A stretch of DNA of 64,000 nucleotides from Mesonia aestuariivivens (GCF_019311235.1 NZ_JAHWDF010000015.1:20090-84089); one strand, 5' to 3'. Shown: positions 28,245-37,082, counted from the first letter of the stretch. Numbers and translations are program-made. Notes: generated by a model from the letters alone, not told the origin.

Positions 28245-29294
28245 TTAGATGATTAACATAGCATCACCGTAAGAATAGAATTTATATTCTTCTTTAATAG
28301 CTTCTTTATAAGCACGCTCCATTAAATCGTGACCTGCAAAAGCAGAAACCATCATTAATAGAGTTGATTTTGGCGTATGAAAATTGGTAATCATACAATT
28401 AGCAATACTAAAATCGTAAGGAGGAAAGATAAACTTGTTAGTCCACCCCTTAAATTCATTAAGTCTACCATTAGAAGAAACTGAACTTTCTAAGGCTCTC
28501 ATCACGGTGGTACCAACTGCGCAAATTCTTCTTTTGTTATTGATTGCATTATTAATTACCTGTGTAGAAGCCACTTCAATCTCTGCTTCTTCACTATCCA
28601 TTTTATGCTTAGAAAGATCTTCTACCTCTACTGGATTAAATGTACCTAAACCAATATGAAGGGTCACTTCTGCAAAGTCTACACCTTTAATTTCTAAGCG
28701 CTTTAATAAATGTTTAGAAAAATGTAAACCTGCGGTTGGTGCAGCTACAGCTCCTTCATTTTTAGCATAAATGGTTTGGTAACGGTCTGCATCTTCTGGC
28801 TCTACTTCTCTTTTTATATATTTAGGAAGTGGAGTTTCCCCTAGCTCATTTAATTTTTTTCTGAATTCTTCATAAGAACCATCAAAAAGAAAGCGTAAGG
28901 TTCTCCCTCTAGAAGTGGTGTTATCGATCACTTCTGCCACTAAACTTTCATCATCACCAAAATACAGTTTGTTACCAATACGTATTTTTCTTGCAGGATC
29001 TACTAAAACATCCCAAAGACGTGTTTCTGGATTTAATTCTCTTAATAGAAAAACTTCTATTCTTGCTCCCGTCTTCTCTTTATTTCCAAAAAGTCTCGCA
29101 GGAAAAACCTTGGTATTATTTAAAACCATAACATCATCTGGCTCAAAATAATCTATAAGGTCTTTAAATTTTTTGTGTTCTATAGTGTCTTCTTTACGGT
29201 TTAAAACCATTAACCGTGCTTCATCACGATCTTCGGAAGGATATTCTGCTAACAAGTTTTTTGGCAGTTCAAACTCGAACTGTGAAAGTTTCAT
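28245..29294 (-). CDS. queA: S-adenosylmethionine:tRNA ribosyltransferase-isomerase QueA
   Basis: Converts preQ1-modified tRNA to epoxyqueuosine using SAM as ribosyl donor. Family motifs are visible: [13 protein letters not shown] near the N-terminus, [32 protein letters not shown] and [16 protein letters not shown]. Two in-frame ATGs lie six bases apart (29300 and 29294). I chose 29294 (MKLSQFEF), which matches the family start; the length is 349 residues. Confidence 0.95.
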   Translation of the reverse strand: MKLSQFEFELPKNLLAEYPSEDRDEARLMVLNRKEDTIEHKKFKDLIDYFEPDDVMVLNNTKVFPARLFGNKEKTGARIEVFLLRELNPETRLWDVLVDPARKIRIGNKLYFGDDESLVAEVIDNTTSRGRTLRFLFDGSYEEFRKKLNELGETPLPKYIKREVEPEDADRYQTIYAKNEGAVAAPTAGLHFSKHLLKRLEIKGVDFAEVTLHIGLGTFNPVEVEDLSKHKMDSEEAEIEVASTQVINNAINNKRRICAVGTTVMRALESSVSSNGRLNEFKGWTNKFIFPPYDFSIANCMITNFHTPKSTLLMMVSAFAGHDLMERAYKEAIKEEYKFYSYGDAMLII

Positions 29295-29320
29295 TCCCAT
29301 ACTAAAATTTTTTAGAATTG

Positions 29321-29328
29321 CAAATATA
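29321..29328 (-). promoter_or_regulatory. Promoter -7 box TATATTTG for queA
   Basis: Perfect TAnnTTTG on the minus strand, 20-27 bases upstream of the queA start codons. Confidence 0.6.
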
Positions 29329-29408
29329 CAACCTCAACATAGGCGTTGTCAAGTAAATGAGCAATTATTTAAAAAATAGATTTTTAAAAGCTAAATTTAA
29401 GACCAGTT

Positions 29409-30635
29409 TTATACCTTTTTGCATTGAATATGGAAGTGTTGCATCGCCTCCCAAAAATCTGGAAATGATTTAGAAACCACTTGTGCATCTTCAATAGTTA
29501 AAGTCGTCTTTAAAGCTAAGGGAGCAAAAGCCATCGCCATACGATGATCGTTATAAGTCGCTATTAAACTATTTTCTTTAAGATTGCGACAGGGATATAA
29601 CTTTAAACTATCGTTGGTGACTTCTACCTGAGCGCCGAGTTTTGTCATCTCGTCGTGTAGCGCTACTAAACGATCGGTTTCTTTTATTTTTAGCGTATGT
29701 AAGCCCGAAAGCTCACAGCCAATCCCCAAGCCTAAACAGCTAACGGCAATGGTTTGTGCCAAATCTGGAGAAGACACTAAATTTGCCCGGTAAGTTTTGG
29801 GAAGCTGTACCGAAGCCTCTTTTTCTAATTGAATTGAATTTTCTAGAAAAGTGGTTTTCACCCCTAAACTTTTATAAAATTCGACTAAAGAAGAATCTCC
29901 CTGGAGGCTATCTTTTTGATAACTATTAATTTTAATTTTCGCTGAATTGCTTAAGGCTACCAAACTATAAAAATAAGAGGCAGAACTCCAATCTGATTCT
30001 ACTACAAATTTCTTTTTCTGATGAAGTTGAAGAGGTTGAATTTTAATTAGGTTATTTTCAAACGATGCTTCTACTCCCAACGTTTTTAACATTGAAAGCG
30101 TCATTAAAATATAGGGCGTTGAAGTTATTTCTCCATTAAGCTGAATCTCTAAACCATTTTCTAATGAAGGCGCAATTAGCATTAAAGCAGATATATATTG
30201 GCTACTTACATTTGCCGCTAAGCTCACGTGATGTTTGGTTAACTTTGTTCCGGTAATCGCTAGCGGCGGGTAACCTTCTTTGTTTAGATATTCAATCTTA
30301 GCGTCAAGACTTTTCAATGCATCAACCAATAACTTAATGGGACGCTCTTGCATACGTTTACTCCCAGTTAAAATAGTCTTTCTTCCTTCTTGAATTGAAA
30401 AATAAGCGGTTAAAAAGCGCATAGCTGTTCCTGCATGATGAATATCGATCACTTCTTCTAAAGAAGCTAATGCTTTTTGCAAGACCTTGCTATCATCGCT
30501 ATTCGATAAATTTTCGATCTCTACCTGCGGAAATAAAGCTTGTAAAATTAACAACCTATTGGCTTCACTTTTAGAGCCAGTAACTTGCCAGGTTCCCTTT
30601 AAATGAGGATTTTTAGTTTGAAGCTGAAGATTCAT
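29409..30635 (-). CDS. aroA: 3-phosphoshikimate 1-carboxyvinyltransferase (EPSP synthase)
   Basis: Sixth step of the shikimate pathway, joining phosphoenolpyruvate and shikimate 3-phosphate. Visible segments include GSKSEANRLLILQAL (substrate-binding N-terminus), HAGTAMRFLTAYF, GSKRMQERPI and the C-terminal KETDRLVAL and NDHRMAMAFAPLAL. Its 408 residues are slightly short of the roughly 430 of proteobacterial enzymes but typical of Bacteroidota. It overlaps the small membrane protein gene by four bases, at the end of the rsgA-dtd-mazG-like group. Confidence 0.96.
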   Translation of the reverse strand: MNLQLQTKNPHLKGTWQVTGSKSEANRLLILQALFPQVEIENLSNSDDSKVLQKALASLEEVIDIHHAGTAMRFLTAYFSIQEGRKTILTGSKRMQERPIKLLVDALKSLDAKIEYLNKEGYPPLAITGTKLTKHHVSLAANVSSQYISALMLIAPSLENGLEIQLNGEITSTPYILMTLSMLKTLGVEASFENNLIKIQPLQLHQKKKFVVESDWSSASYFYSLVALSNSAKIKINSYQKDSLQGDSSLVEFYKSLGVKTTFLENSIQLEKEASVQLPKTYRANLVSSPDLAQTIAVSCLGLGIGCELSGLHTLKIKETDRLVALHDEMTKLGAQVEVTNDSLKLYPCRNLKENSLIATYNDHRMAMAFAPLALKTTLTIEDAQVVSKSFPDFWEAMQHFHIQCKKV

Positions 30636-30895
30636 TGGCGTTGTTTTTCTCTTTTTAATTTACTTCTAAACTGAAGAAAAGTGACAATAAACCCATAAAT
30701 CAGCCCACCTAATATATTGGCAATTAAAAACCTAAATAACATGGGACCGCTTAATTTTTCTGCTACAAATTCATCAAAATTAAATCCGTAAGAAAATAGC
30801 AAATCGATGACATTGTAAATCAACATAAAAGCGATACCTAAAATCACAACAGACTTCCAAAAACCTTTTACAGCAATTACTTCTTTAAAACTCAT
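30632..30895 (-). CDS. Small two-helix membrane protein of unknown function
   Basis: An 87-residue protein with two hydrophobic segments (about residues 14-33 and 53-73) and a basic C-terminal tail (RSKLKREKQRQ). I do not recognise the family. It overlaps both neighbours by four bases, so it is a real, coupled gene of this operon. Confidence 0.75.
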   Translation of the reverse strand: MSFKEVIAVKGFWKSVVILGIAFMLIYNVIDLLFSYGFNFDEFVAEKLSGPMLFRFLIANILGGLIYGFIVTFLQFRSKLKREKQRQ

Positions 30896-31221
30896 TTTTT
30901 TAATTTTTCATTTTCATGGTGACGGTTATGGTCACGCTTTGTTTTAAGATCTAATTTTTTATCAAAAGCTTCTTGTAAATTAATACCGGTTTGATTGGCT
31001 AGACACAAGACTACAAAAACCACATCGGCTAGTTCTTCGCCTAAATCTTTATTTTTATCGCTTTCTTTTTCACTTTGCTCGCCATAGCGACGTGCAATAA
31101 TTCTGGCTACCTCCCCTACTTCTTCAGTAAGTTGTGCCATATTGGTAAGCTCGTTAAAATACCGAACGCCGTGTTCTTGTATCCAACTATCTACTGCTTT
31201 TTGAGCATCTTCAATGTTCAT
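30892..31221 (-). CDS. MazG-like nucleotide pyrophosphohydrolase
   Basis: A 109-residue all-alpha NTP pyrophosphohydrolase. The metal-binding pattern EEVGEVAR (ExxE) and the downstream ELADVVFVVLCLANQ (ExxD) are characteristic of the MazG/dUTPase-like superfamily. It probably hydrolyses non-canonical or damaged nucleoside triphosphates. The RDHNRH near the C-terminus is common in the Bacteroidota form. One base separates it from dtd. Confidence 0.9.
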   Translation of the reverse strand: MNIEDAQKAVDSWIQEHGVRYFNELTNMAQLTEEVGEVARIIARRYGEQSEKESDKNKDLGEELADVVFVVLCLANQTGINLQEAFDKKLDLKTKRDHNRHHENEKLKK

Positions 31222-31222
31222 A

Positions 31223-31675
31223 TTATTCTTTGTTTTTAGAATCTAAATTTATGGTTACTGGGCCATCATTTACCAAAGAAACTTTCATATCTGCACCGAA
31301 TGAGCCAGTACCGACAGGTTTCTGTAATTGCTTTTCAAATTCTTTGATAAAAGCCTCGTAAAGCGGAATTGCAATATTGGGTTTGGCCGCCTTAATAAAA
31401 CTAGGACGGTTTCCTTTTTTGACGCTAGCATGCAGGGTAAATTGACTTATAATTAGAGCCTCTCCATTAATGTCTTGGAGTGATAAATTCATTTTATCAT
31501 CTTCATCCCCAAAAATGCGCATATTTACTATTTTTCGACATAACCAATCGATGTCTTCTGGAGTGTCTTCTGCTTCTATCCCTATCAAGATTAAAAAACC
31601 TTTTTTAATAGAAGATTTCACTTGCTTTTCTATCGTCACGCTTGCTTCACTAACGCGCTGCAATACAACTCTCAT
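31223..31675 (-). CDS. dtd: D-aminoacyl-tRNA deacylase
   Basis: Cleaves D-amino acids from mischarged tRNA. Signature segments are present: MRVVLQRVSEASV at the start, SQFTL in the middle and NDGPVT near the end, the last two forming the active site. At 150 residues it is the usual length. It is followed by the MazG-like gene and preceded by rsgA in one transcription unit. Confidence 0.96.
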   Translation of the reverse strand: MRVVLQRVSEASVTIEKQVKSSIKKGFLILIGIEAEDTPEDIDWLCRKIVNMRIFGDEDDKMNLSLQDINGEALIISQFTLHASVKKGNRPSFIKAAKPNIAIPLYEAFIKEFEKQLQKPVGTGSFGADMKVSLVNDGPVTINLDSKNKE

Positions 31676-31679
31676 ATTG

Positions 31680-32627
31680 TTATTCTTTATAAATATCTAC
31701 TCGGTAATGTTCATCTTCTCCATCTAGCATTTGCAAATACGATTTGTACCTAGACCAAGAAATTTCATCTTCATCTAAAGCATCTTTAATAGCGCATTTA
31801 GGTTCTTCTACATGTAAGCAATTGTTGAATTTACATTCGCTTTTTCGCTGAAAGAACTCTGGAAAATAATCACCCAATTCTTCTTTTTCAATCTCTACAA
31901 TACCAAAACCTTTAATGCCTGGCGTATCGATGATTCGTGCATCAAAAGAAAGGTCAAACATTTCGGCAAAAGTAGTGGTGTGTTGCCCTTGCAAATGCTG
32001 TTCTGAAATAGCGGAAGTCTTTAACTCTAAACTCGATTCTAACAGATTAATTAAAGTTGATTTTCCTACACCACTATGCCCAGAAAACAAAGAAGTTTTA
32101 CCTATCATCAACTCTTTTACTTTATCTAGATTTTTACCCGACTTTGCCGATATTGCTATACACGTATATCCAATTTCTCGGTACATGGCCATGAGGTATA
32201 AAATCTCATCTTTTTCTTCTTCGCTATAGGTATCTACCTTATTGAAAAGGAGCACCGCTGTAATTCCGTAAGCTTCTGCTGTCACCAAAAAACGATCGAT
32301 AAAAGTCGTAAAAGTTGGCGGATTATTTAGGGTAATCATTAAAAAAGCAACGTCTATATTCGCTGCAATAATATGAGTTTGCTTAGAGAGGTTAACCGAT
32401 TTTCTAATGATGTAATTTTGGCGTTCTTCAATTACCTTTATCACCCCAACAACTTCTTCTGCTTTGGTATCTACCTCAAATTCCACTACATCTCCTACCG
32501 CTACGGGGTTGGTACTTTTAATCCCTTGGATTCTAAATTTCCCTTTGATACGGCAATTGTAAAACTGCGCATCTTCAGCTTTTACGGTGTACCAACTTCC
32601 TGTAGATTTATAAACGATTCCTTTCAT
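31680..32627 (-). CDS. rsgA: Small ribosomal subunit biogenesis GTPase RsgA
   Basis: Circularly permuted GTPase that helps 30S maturation. An OB-fold N-terminal domain is followed by the permuted motifs G4 (NKVD), then G1 (GHSGVGKST) and G3 (DTPG). A C-terminal zinc-binding pattern (Cys, Cys, His, Cys around ECKFNNCLHVEEPKC) is present. Its 315 residues fit the family. It is the first gene of a group with dtd, the MazG-like gene, the small membrane protein and aroA. Confidence 0.96.
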   Translation of the reverse strand: MKGIVYKSTGSWYTVKAEDAQFYNCRIKGKFRIQGIKSTNPVAVGDVVEFEVDTKAEEVVGVIKVIEERQNYIIRKSVNLSKQTHIIAANIDVAFLMITLNNPPTFTTFIDRFLVTAEAYGITAVLLFNKVDTYSEEEKDEILYLMAMYREIGYTCIAISAKSGKNLDKVKELMIGKTSLFSGHSGVGKSTLINLLESSLELKTSAISEQHLQGQHTTTFAEMFDLSFDARIIDTPGIKGFGIVEIEKEELGDYFPEFFQRKSECKFNNCLHVEEPKCAIKDALDEDEISWSRYKSYLQMLDGEDEHYRVDIYKE

Positions 32628-32683
32628 TCAGTTTTTTATGAAAATTGCCCAACTACCTTAATAATTGAGCAATTTGCTTTTTA

Positions 32684-32691
32684 CAAAAGTA
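32684..32691 (-). promoter_or_regulatory. Promoter -7 box TACTTTTG for the rsgA group
   Basis: Perfect TAnnTTTG on the minus strand, 56 bases upstream of the rsgA ATG. It lies between rsgA and the stop of the DAHP synthase gene. Confidence 0.6.
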
Positions 32692-32720
32692 ACAAAAACA
32701 AACGGTTTACAACCTCCTGA

Positions 32721-33803
32721 TTATTCGTTTAAAATTCTCTCTTGATGCTGAATAGATTCTTGATGAATCGCTTTAAATATCTTTAAGATAAATTCTTCAC
32801 TTAGGTTATGTTCTTTACCATCTAAAATCATTTTTCCTAAAATCTCATTCCAACGTGAAGATTGAAGTATGGCTACATTTTTCTCTTTTTTTACATCACC
32901 AATATCATCTGCCACCTTCATTCTTTTTCCCAAAACATCTAGCAACTGATGATCAATTACGTCTATTTTAGCACGTAAAGAAGCTAATTTCTCTTTAAAA
33001 TCTTCACTTTGAGAAGCTTCTTTTCTAATTTTTAAATCTCTCGTCATTTGCCCTAATGCATTGGGTGTAATTTGCTGATTGGCATCACTCCAAGCGTTAT
33101 CGGGATCGTAATGGGTTTCTACCATAATCCCATCGTAATTGAGATCTAAAGCAGTCTGACATAAATCTGTAATGATATCTCTTCTTCCTGCAATATGAGA
33201 CGGATCTAAAATTAACGGCAAGTCTGGAAACTTAGTCTGCAGATCAATCGCGATTTGCCATTCTGGATTGTTTCTATATTTTGATTTTTCGTAGGTAGAA
33301 AACCCTCTATGTATTACCCCTAAATTCTTAACATCTTGCTTATAAAAACGTTCTACTGCACCTAACCATAATGATAAATCTGGATTTACCGGATTCTTAA
33401 TTAATACCGTTTTATCGGTTCCTTTTAAAGCTTCTGCGATCTCCTGAATATTAAACGGAGACACGGTTGTTCTAGCGCCAATCCATAAAATATCTACATC
33501 GTGTTTAAGCGCTAAATCTACATGAATTGGATTGGCCACTTCTGTCGTGGTTAACAAGCCAGTTTCTTCTTTAGCTTTCTGCAACCATTTTAATCCTAAA
33601 GAACCTACGCCTTCAAAATTACCTGGACGAGTTCTAGGTTTCCAGATACCGGCACGCAATACGCTAGTATCTGTTTCTTTTAACTGGTGCGCAATCTTTA
33701 ACACTTGCTCTTCAGTTTCGGCGCTACAAGGTCCTGCAATCACTAAAGGGTGATCTAAATTAAATTTATCTAACCAAGTTCTTAATTCTTTTTTATTTTC
33801 CAT
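32721..33803 (-). CDS. Bifunctional DAHP synthase / chorismate mutase (type II)
   Basis: Two activities in one chain. The N-terminal DAHP synthase domain (about residues 1-265) has the GPCSAE motif, KPRTRPGNFEG, LDPSHIAGRRD and the ETHYDPDNAWSDA metal-binding segment. The C-terminal AroQ-type chorismate mutase domain (about 270-360, starting ASLRAKIDVIDHQLLDVLGKR) follows. It commits carbon to the shikimate pathway and makes prephenate, feeding the pheA and tyrA products of the same operon. It is separated from tyrA by a repeat element that seems to have inserted between them. Confidence 0.95.
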   Translation of the reverse strand: MENKKELRTWLDKFNLDHPLVIAGPCSAETEEQVLKIAHQLKETDTSVLRAGIWKPRTRPGNFEGVGSLGLKWLQKAKEETGLLTTTEVANPIHVDLALKHDVDILWIGARTTVSPFNIQEIAEALKGTDKTVLIKNPVNPDLSLWLGAVERFYKQDVKNLGVIHRGFSTYEKSKYRNNPEWQIAIDLQTKFPDLPLILDPSHIAGRRDIITDLCQTALDLNYDGIMVETHYDPDNAWSDANQQITPNALGQMTRDLKIRKEASQSEDFKEKLASLRAKIDVIDHQLLDVLGKRMKVADDIGDVKKEKNVAILQSSRWNEILGKMILDGKEHNLSEEFILKIFKAIHQESIQHQERILNE

Positions 33804-33839
33804 AGGTGTTTGTTTTCTGTGTTTTGTAAAATTTATCTT

Positions 33840-33983
33840 GGGCGTTTCCCTATCGGGTCGGGCTTTCGGCAGTCGCTTTTTTAATTTGTCTCAACCTTTC
33901 GACTTAAGTTTATCCTGAGCGATAGTCGAAGGGCTCAAGGTGACAAATTAAAAAGAGCTTCAACAATGCCTCTATCCCTAACG
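33840..33983. repeat. Nested interspersed repeat (element inside an element)
   Basis: The outer element starts gggcgtttccctatcgggtc and ends ccctaacgc (33975-33983), with short inverted ends (gggcgtt / aacgc). Inside it, 33883-33949 is a second unit with perfect 8-base inverted ends (aatttgtc / gacaaatt) and the cctttcgac...caaggtgac words found at other sites. It holds no coding frame. It separates tyrA from the DAHP synthase gene. Confidence 0.7.
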
Positions 33984-33999
33984 CAACGTATTTCTTTAG

Positions 34000-34848
34000 T
34001 TAATTTATTCCGTTTAATACTTTTTTAATGTGATTGGTATTTTTCATTTCTTCAAATAATTTTTCAAAATCATCCTGTTCCATTAAGTTTTTAAATTCAT
34101 TTAGATTCTGAATGTATTCCGTTAAGGTTTCTAACACATTTTCTTTATTCTGTTTAAAAATGGGCGACCACATTGCTGGTGAACTCTTTGCTAGCCGTAC
34201 CGTCGATGCAAAACCACTTCCGGCTAAATCAAAAATATCTTTTTCATTTTTCTCTTTGTCAAGCACTGTTTTTCCAAGCATAAACGCACTGATATGCGAT
34301 AAATGTGAAACATAAGCAATGTGTTTATCATGCGAATGCGGATCCATATAACGAATTCGCATTCCCAAACGTTGAAAGATATCAAAAGCTATTTCCTGTA
34401 ACTTAAATGCTGTTTTTTCAACTTCACAAACAATCATGGTTTTGTTTTGGTACAACTGAGCAATCGCTGCTTCAGGACCAGAAAACTCAGTCCCCGCAAT
34501 GGGGTGTGCTGCCAAGTAATTTCTGCGTTTTGAATGATTTTTAACCGATTCACAAATCTTTTCTTTAGTTGAACCCGTGTCTAGCACCAAGGTATTTTCG
34601 CCTATATGATCTAAAACTTGAGCAAGCACTTTTATACTTACATCTACAGGAACAGAGATAATTACTACCTGTACCGTTTTCAGGTCTTTTAGCGTAGCCA
34701 CCTCATCGATAAGCTGTAATTCTTTGGCTTTTTTTAAATTCTGTTCATTTTTATCAATTCCAACAATTTTCACATTGTCCATAGCAGATTTCAGGTCTAA
34801 CGCCATCGAACCTCCTATTAATCCTATTCCTACAATTGCTACTTTCAT
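34000..34848 (-). CDS. tyrA: Prephenate dehydrogenase
   Basis: Oxidative decarboxylation of prephenate to 4-hydroxyphenylpyruvate in tyrosine synthesis. The N-terminal dinucleotide-binding loop is GIGLIGGSMA (residues 6-15). The family segments DTGSTKEKI, HPIAGTEFSGPEAA and HDKHIAYVSHLSH carry the catalytic His residues. At 282 residues it lacks a fused chorismate mutase, which is supplied by the next gene of the operon. It overlaps the aminotransferase gene by four bases. Confidence 0.95.
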   Translation of the reverse strand: MKVAIVGIGLIGGSMALDLKSAMDNVKIVGIDKNEQNLKKAKELQLIDEVATLKDLKTVQVVIISVPVDVSIKVLAQVLDHIGENTLVLDTGSTKEKICESVKNHSKRRNYLAAHPIAGTEFSGPEAAIAQLYQNKTMIVCEVEKTAFKLQEIAFDIFQRLGMRIRYMDPHSHDKHIAYVSHLSHISAFMLGKTVLDKEKNEKDIFDLAGSGFASTVRLAKSSPAMWSPIFKQNKENVLETLTEYIQNLNEFKNLMEQDDFEKLFEEMKNTNHIKKVLNGIN

Positions 34849-35996
34849 GCTTCTACCCGTTTAATGGCTTTTTCTATAGTTGCTTCATCTACACAAAGCG
34901 AAAACCGAATATAACCTTCACCTGCGCTTCCAAAAACCGTTCCTGGTGCGGCAAACAAATGATGCGTTTGCAAAATATGCTCTGAAAATTCTTCTGAACT
35001 TTTATAGCCTGATGGAATTTTTGCCCAAACAAAAAGACCTACCAAAGCTCGTTCTTCTAATTGGCAACCTAATTTCTGAACCAGTTCTAAAAGTTTTGTT
35101 TTTCGGTTTTGATAAATAAAATCTAAGTTTTTAAACCAATCTTCATTTTCATTAAGCGCCACGGCAGCTCCCAACTGAATGGGCAGAAACATTCCGCTAT
35201 CCATATTACTTTTCACCTTTAAAATAGATTGTAAATTTTCTTTGCTTCCTAATACAGCTCCAACGCGCCAACCAGCCATATTAAAAGTTTTACTTAGAGA
35301 ATTGAGCTCCAATCCCACTTCTTTAGCTTCTGGATAAGCCAGTAAACTATCGGGCTGATCGTTTAAAATAAAACTATACGGATTATCATTAACCAATAAG
35401 ATATGGTGTTTTTGAGCAAATTTAATAGCATCGTGAAATACATTTTTGCCGGCTTTTGCTCCTGTGGGCATATGTGGATAATTAAGCCACATCATTTTCA
35501 CTTTACTTAAATCTTGTTGCTCTAATTCTTGAAAATTAGGTTGCCAACCTTGTGCTTCTTTCAACTCATAAAAAACAGGCTTAGCGCCCACCAATTTCGT
35601 GACCGAGGTATAAGTAGGATAACTTGGATTAGGAATAAGCACCTCATCGCCTTCATTTAAAAAAGCCATAGAAATATGCATCACTCCTTCTTTGCTTCCC
35701 AGCAATGGTAAAATTTCGGCATGAGCATTTACATCTACCTGAAAATTGCGTTTATAGAAATTAGCAAAAGCTTCTCGCAATTCATCTACGCCACGATAAC
35801 TTTGGTATTGATGGGCTTTTTCTTGTTTGGCTGCCAACTGCATTTGCGCCACCGCATCAAAAGGGGGCGGTAAATCTGGGCTACCTATTCCTAGGTTAAT
35901 CACCTCGATTCCGTTGTGTTGCATTTCTCTAATTTCTTGCAACTTTTTACTAAAATAGTACTCTTTGATAAACGCTAACCTATTGGCGGGTTTCAT
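34845..35996 (-). CDS. PLP-dependent aminotransferase (class I/II), probably aromatic
   Basis: Fold-type I aminotransferase. The PLP lysine is in NSLSKTFNMAGWR, with NYPHMPTGAKA and the C-terminal IRFSLCVDE segment. Relatives are LL-DAP or aspartate-type aminotransferases. Its place between pheA and tyrA, overlapping both, suggests it transaminates phenylpyruvate and 4-hydroxyphenylpyruvate. That substrate assignment is inferred from context. Its 383 residues are normal. Confidence 0.9.
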   Translation of the reverse strand: MKPANRLAFIKEYYFSKKLQEIREMQHNGIEVINLGIGSPDLPPPFDAVAQMQLAAKQEKAHQYQSYRGVDELREAFANFYKRNFQVDVNAHAEILPLLGSKEGVMHISMAFLNEGDEVLIPNPSYPTYTSVTKLVGAKPVFYELKEAQGWQPNFQELEQQDLSKVKMMWLNYPHMPTGAKAGKNVFHDAIKFAQKHHILLVNDNPYSFILNDQPDSLLAYPEAKEVGLELNSLSKTFNMAGWRVGAVLGSKENLQSILKVKSNMDSGMFLPIQLGAAVALNENEDWFKNLDFIYQNRKTKLLELVQKLGCQLEERALVGLFVWAKIPSGYKSSEEFSEHILQTHHLFAAPGTVFGSAGEGYIRFSLCVDEATIEKAIKRVEA

Positions 35997-36816
35997 GGTT
36001 TTTGTTTTTATAGATTCCTAATATTTTATGTGCTTCTGAAACTTTTTCTAAAGCTGTAATCGCCTCTAAAAATGTTGCTAATTCTTTAAAAATAACATCG
36101 ATAAAAAATGAATATTTCCAAGGTTCATCTACAATGGGTAAGGATTGTATTTTTGTCATATCTAACCCAAAACGGTCGAGTATCTGCAAGGCTTTTAGCA
36201 AACTTCCTTGTTCATGTTTCAAAATTAATTTTAAAGAAGCTTTATCGGCTTGGGCTACTTGCTCTCCTTCTTTTGAAAGGATTAAAAAGCGAGTCGTATT
36301 GGTTTGTTGTGAATGAATACTTTCTGCTAATACCTTCAGCTTAAAAATTTCAGCAGCAGTTTTACTCGCAATAGCTGCCGTATTTCTGAGTCCTTTTTGG
36401 GCTATACGCTTAGCCGCTTCTGCCGTATCATTATCTTCAATTAGCTTGATATGCGGATATTGCTTAAAGAAGTTTTTACATTGCAACAATGCGATGGGAT
36501 GCGAATACACTTCAGTAATACTTTCTAAAGTTTCACCCGGCAGCGCCATTAAATTCATATTTACAGGAATGTAATGCTCGCCTATTACTTCTAAACCATA
36601 TTCATCTATATAAGCATAGTTAGGCAAAATAGAACCTGCGGTAGAATTTTCTATCGCCATTACCGCTTTGGTCACCAAATTTTGCGAAACTTGTTCTGCC
36701 AATTCTTTAAAACTAGCGCACATCGAAACCTGAACTTGTTCTCCAAAATATTCTCGTGCCACCTGATGATGAAAAGAACCTTCTATGCCTTGTATTGCGA
36801 TCACTCCGTTTTTCAT
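35980..36816 (-). CDS. pheA: Prephenate dehydratase with ACT domain
   Basis: Converts prephenate to phenylpyruvate. The dehydratase domain covers about residues 1-180 (IQGIEGSFHHQVA, AIENSTAGSI, and the TTRF motif near 173). A C-terminal ACT domain follows. The phenylalanine-binding ESRP motif of the E. coli ACT domain is replaced by QSLP here, so feedback binding may differ. It is the first structural gene of the Phe/Tyr operon. Its ATG lies 8 bases after the T run of a terminator hairpin, itself preceded by a Phe/Tyr leader peptide. Confidence 0.95.
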   Translation of the reverse strand: MKNGVIAIQGIEGSFHHQVAREYFGEQVQVSMCASFKELAEQVSQNLVTKAVMAIENSTAGSILPNYAYIDEYGLEVIGEHYIPVNMNLMALPGETLESITEVYSHPIALLQCKNFFKQYPHIKLIEDNDTAEAAKRIAQKGLRNTAAIASKTAAEIFKLKVLAESIHSQQTNTTRFLILSKEGEQVAQADKASLKLILKHEQGSLLKALQILDRFGLDMTKIQSLPIVDEPWKYSFFIDVIFKELATFLEAITALEKVSEAHKILGIYKNKNHETRQ

Positions 36817-36824
36817 TTTTTATC

Positions 36825-36856
36825 AAAAAAAATCCCGATAAAAATTTATCGGGATT
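36825..36856 (-). terminator. Attenuator terminator of the Phe/Tyr operon
   Basis: A perfect 11-bp stem (arms 36846-36856 and 36831-36841, core aatcccgat/atcgggatt) with a four-base loop. On the minus strand it is followed by eight T residues running to 36825, just before the pheA ATG. A terminator placed in front of a structural gene and after a short leader frame is the hallmark of attenuation. The CGGGA at 36897-36901 inside the leader can pair with the TCCCG of its 5' arm. Confidence 0.85.
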
Positions 36857-36885
36857 TTAATAATTACTTTATAAGTGTTAAGTAT

Positions 36886-36963
36886 TTACATAGCGCTCCC
36901 GTTTCTATCTCTAAAGAAGAAATAAAAATAAAAATAAGCGTTCCAAGTAAATACGTTTTTCAT
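36886..36963 (-). CDS. Phe/Tyr-rich leader peptide of pheA operon
   Basis: A 25-codon frame with ATG at 36963 and TAA at 36886-36888. Residues 10-17 read YFYFYFFF, with another Phe at 5 and Trp at 7. Eight consecutive aromatic codons (Tyr, Phe, Tyr, Phe, Tyr, Phe, Phe, Phe) are very unlikely by chance directly before a terminator and pheA. By analogy with PheL of enterobacteria, ribosome stalling at scarce Phe or Tyr would let the downstream codons 21-23 (containing CGGGA) pair with the terminator's 5' arm and prevent termination. Here both amino acids made by the operon are represented. A 7/8 match to the -7 box (AATATTTG, 36972-36979) lies eight bases before the ATG. Confidence 0.85.
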   Translation of the reverse strand: MKNVFTWNAYFYFYFFFRDRNGSAM

Positions 36964-37055
36964 TCTGTTTTCAAATATTGGACTAAATTATAATTTAATT
37001 TTTAGATAGAAAATATTTTTTAAAGTTTTTAGTGAAAATTTTAAACTCAACTACC

Positions 37056-37082
37056 CCTTCGACTCCGCTCAAGGTGACAAAT
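37056..37082. repeat. Interspersed repeat copy
   Basis: The segment cccttcgactccgctcaaggtgacaaa repeats words also found at 28103-28128 and, diverged, inside 33840-33983 and 39059-39179. It is non-coding and sits between the pheA leader and gldA. Confidence 0.6.
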
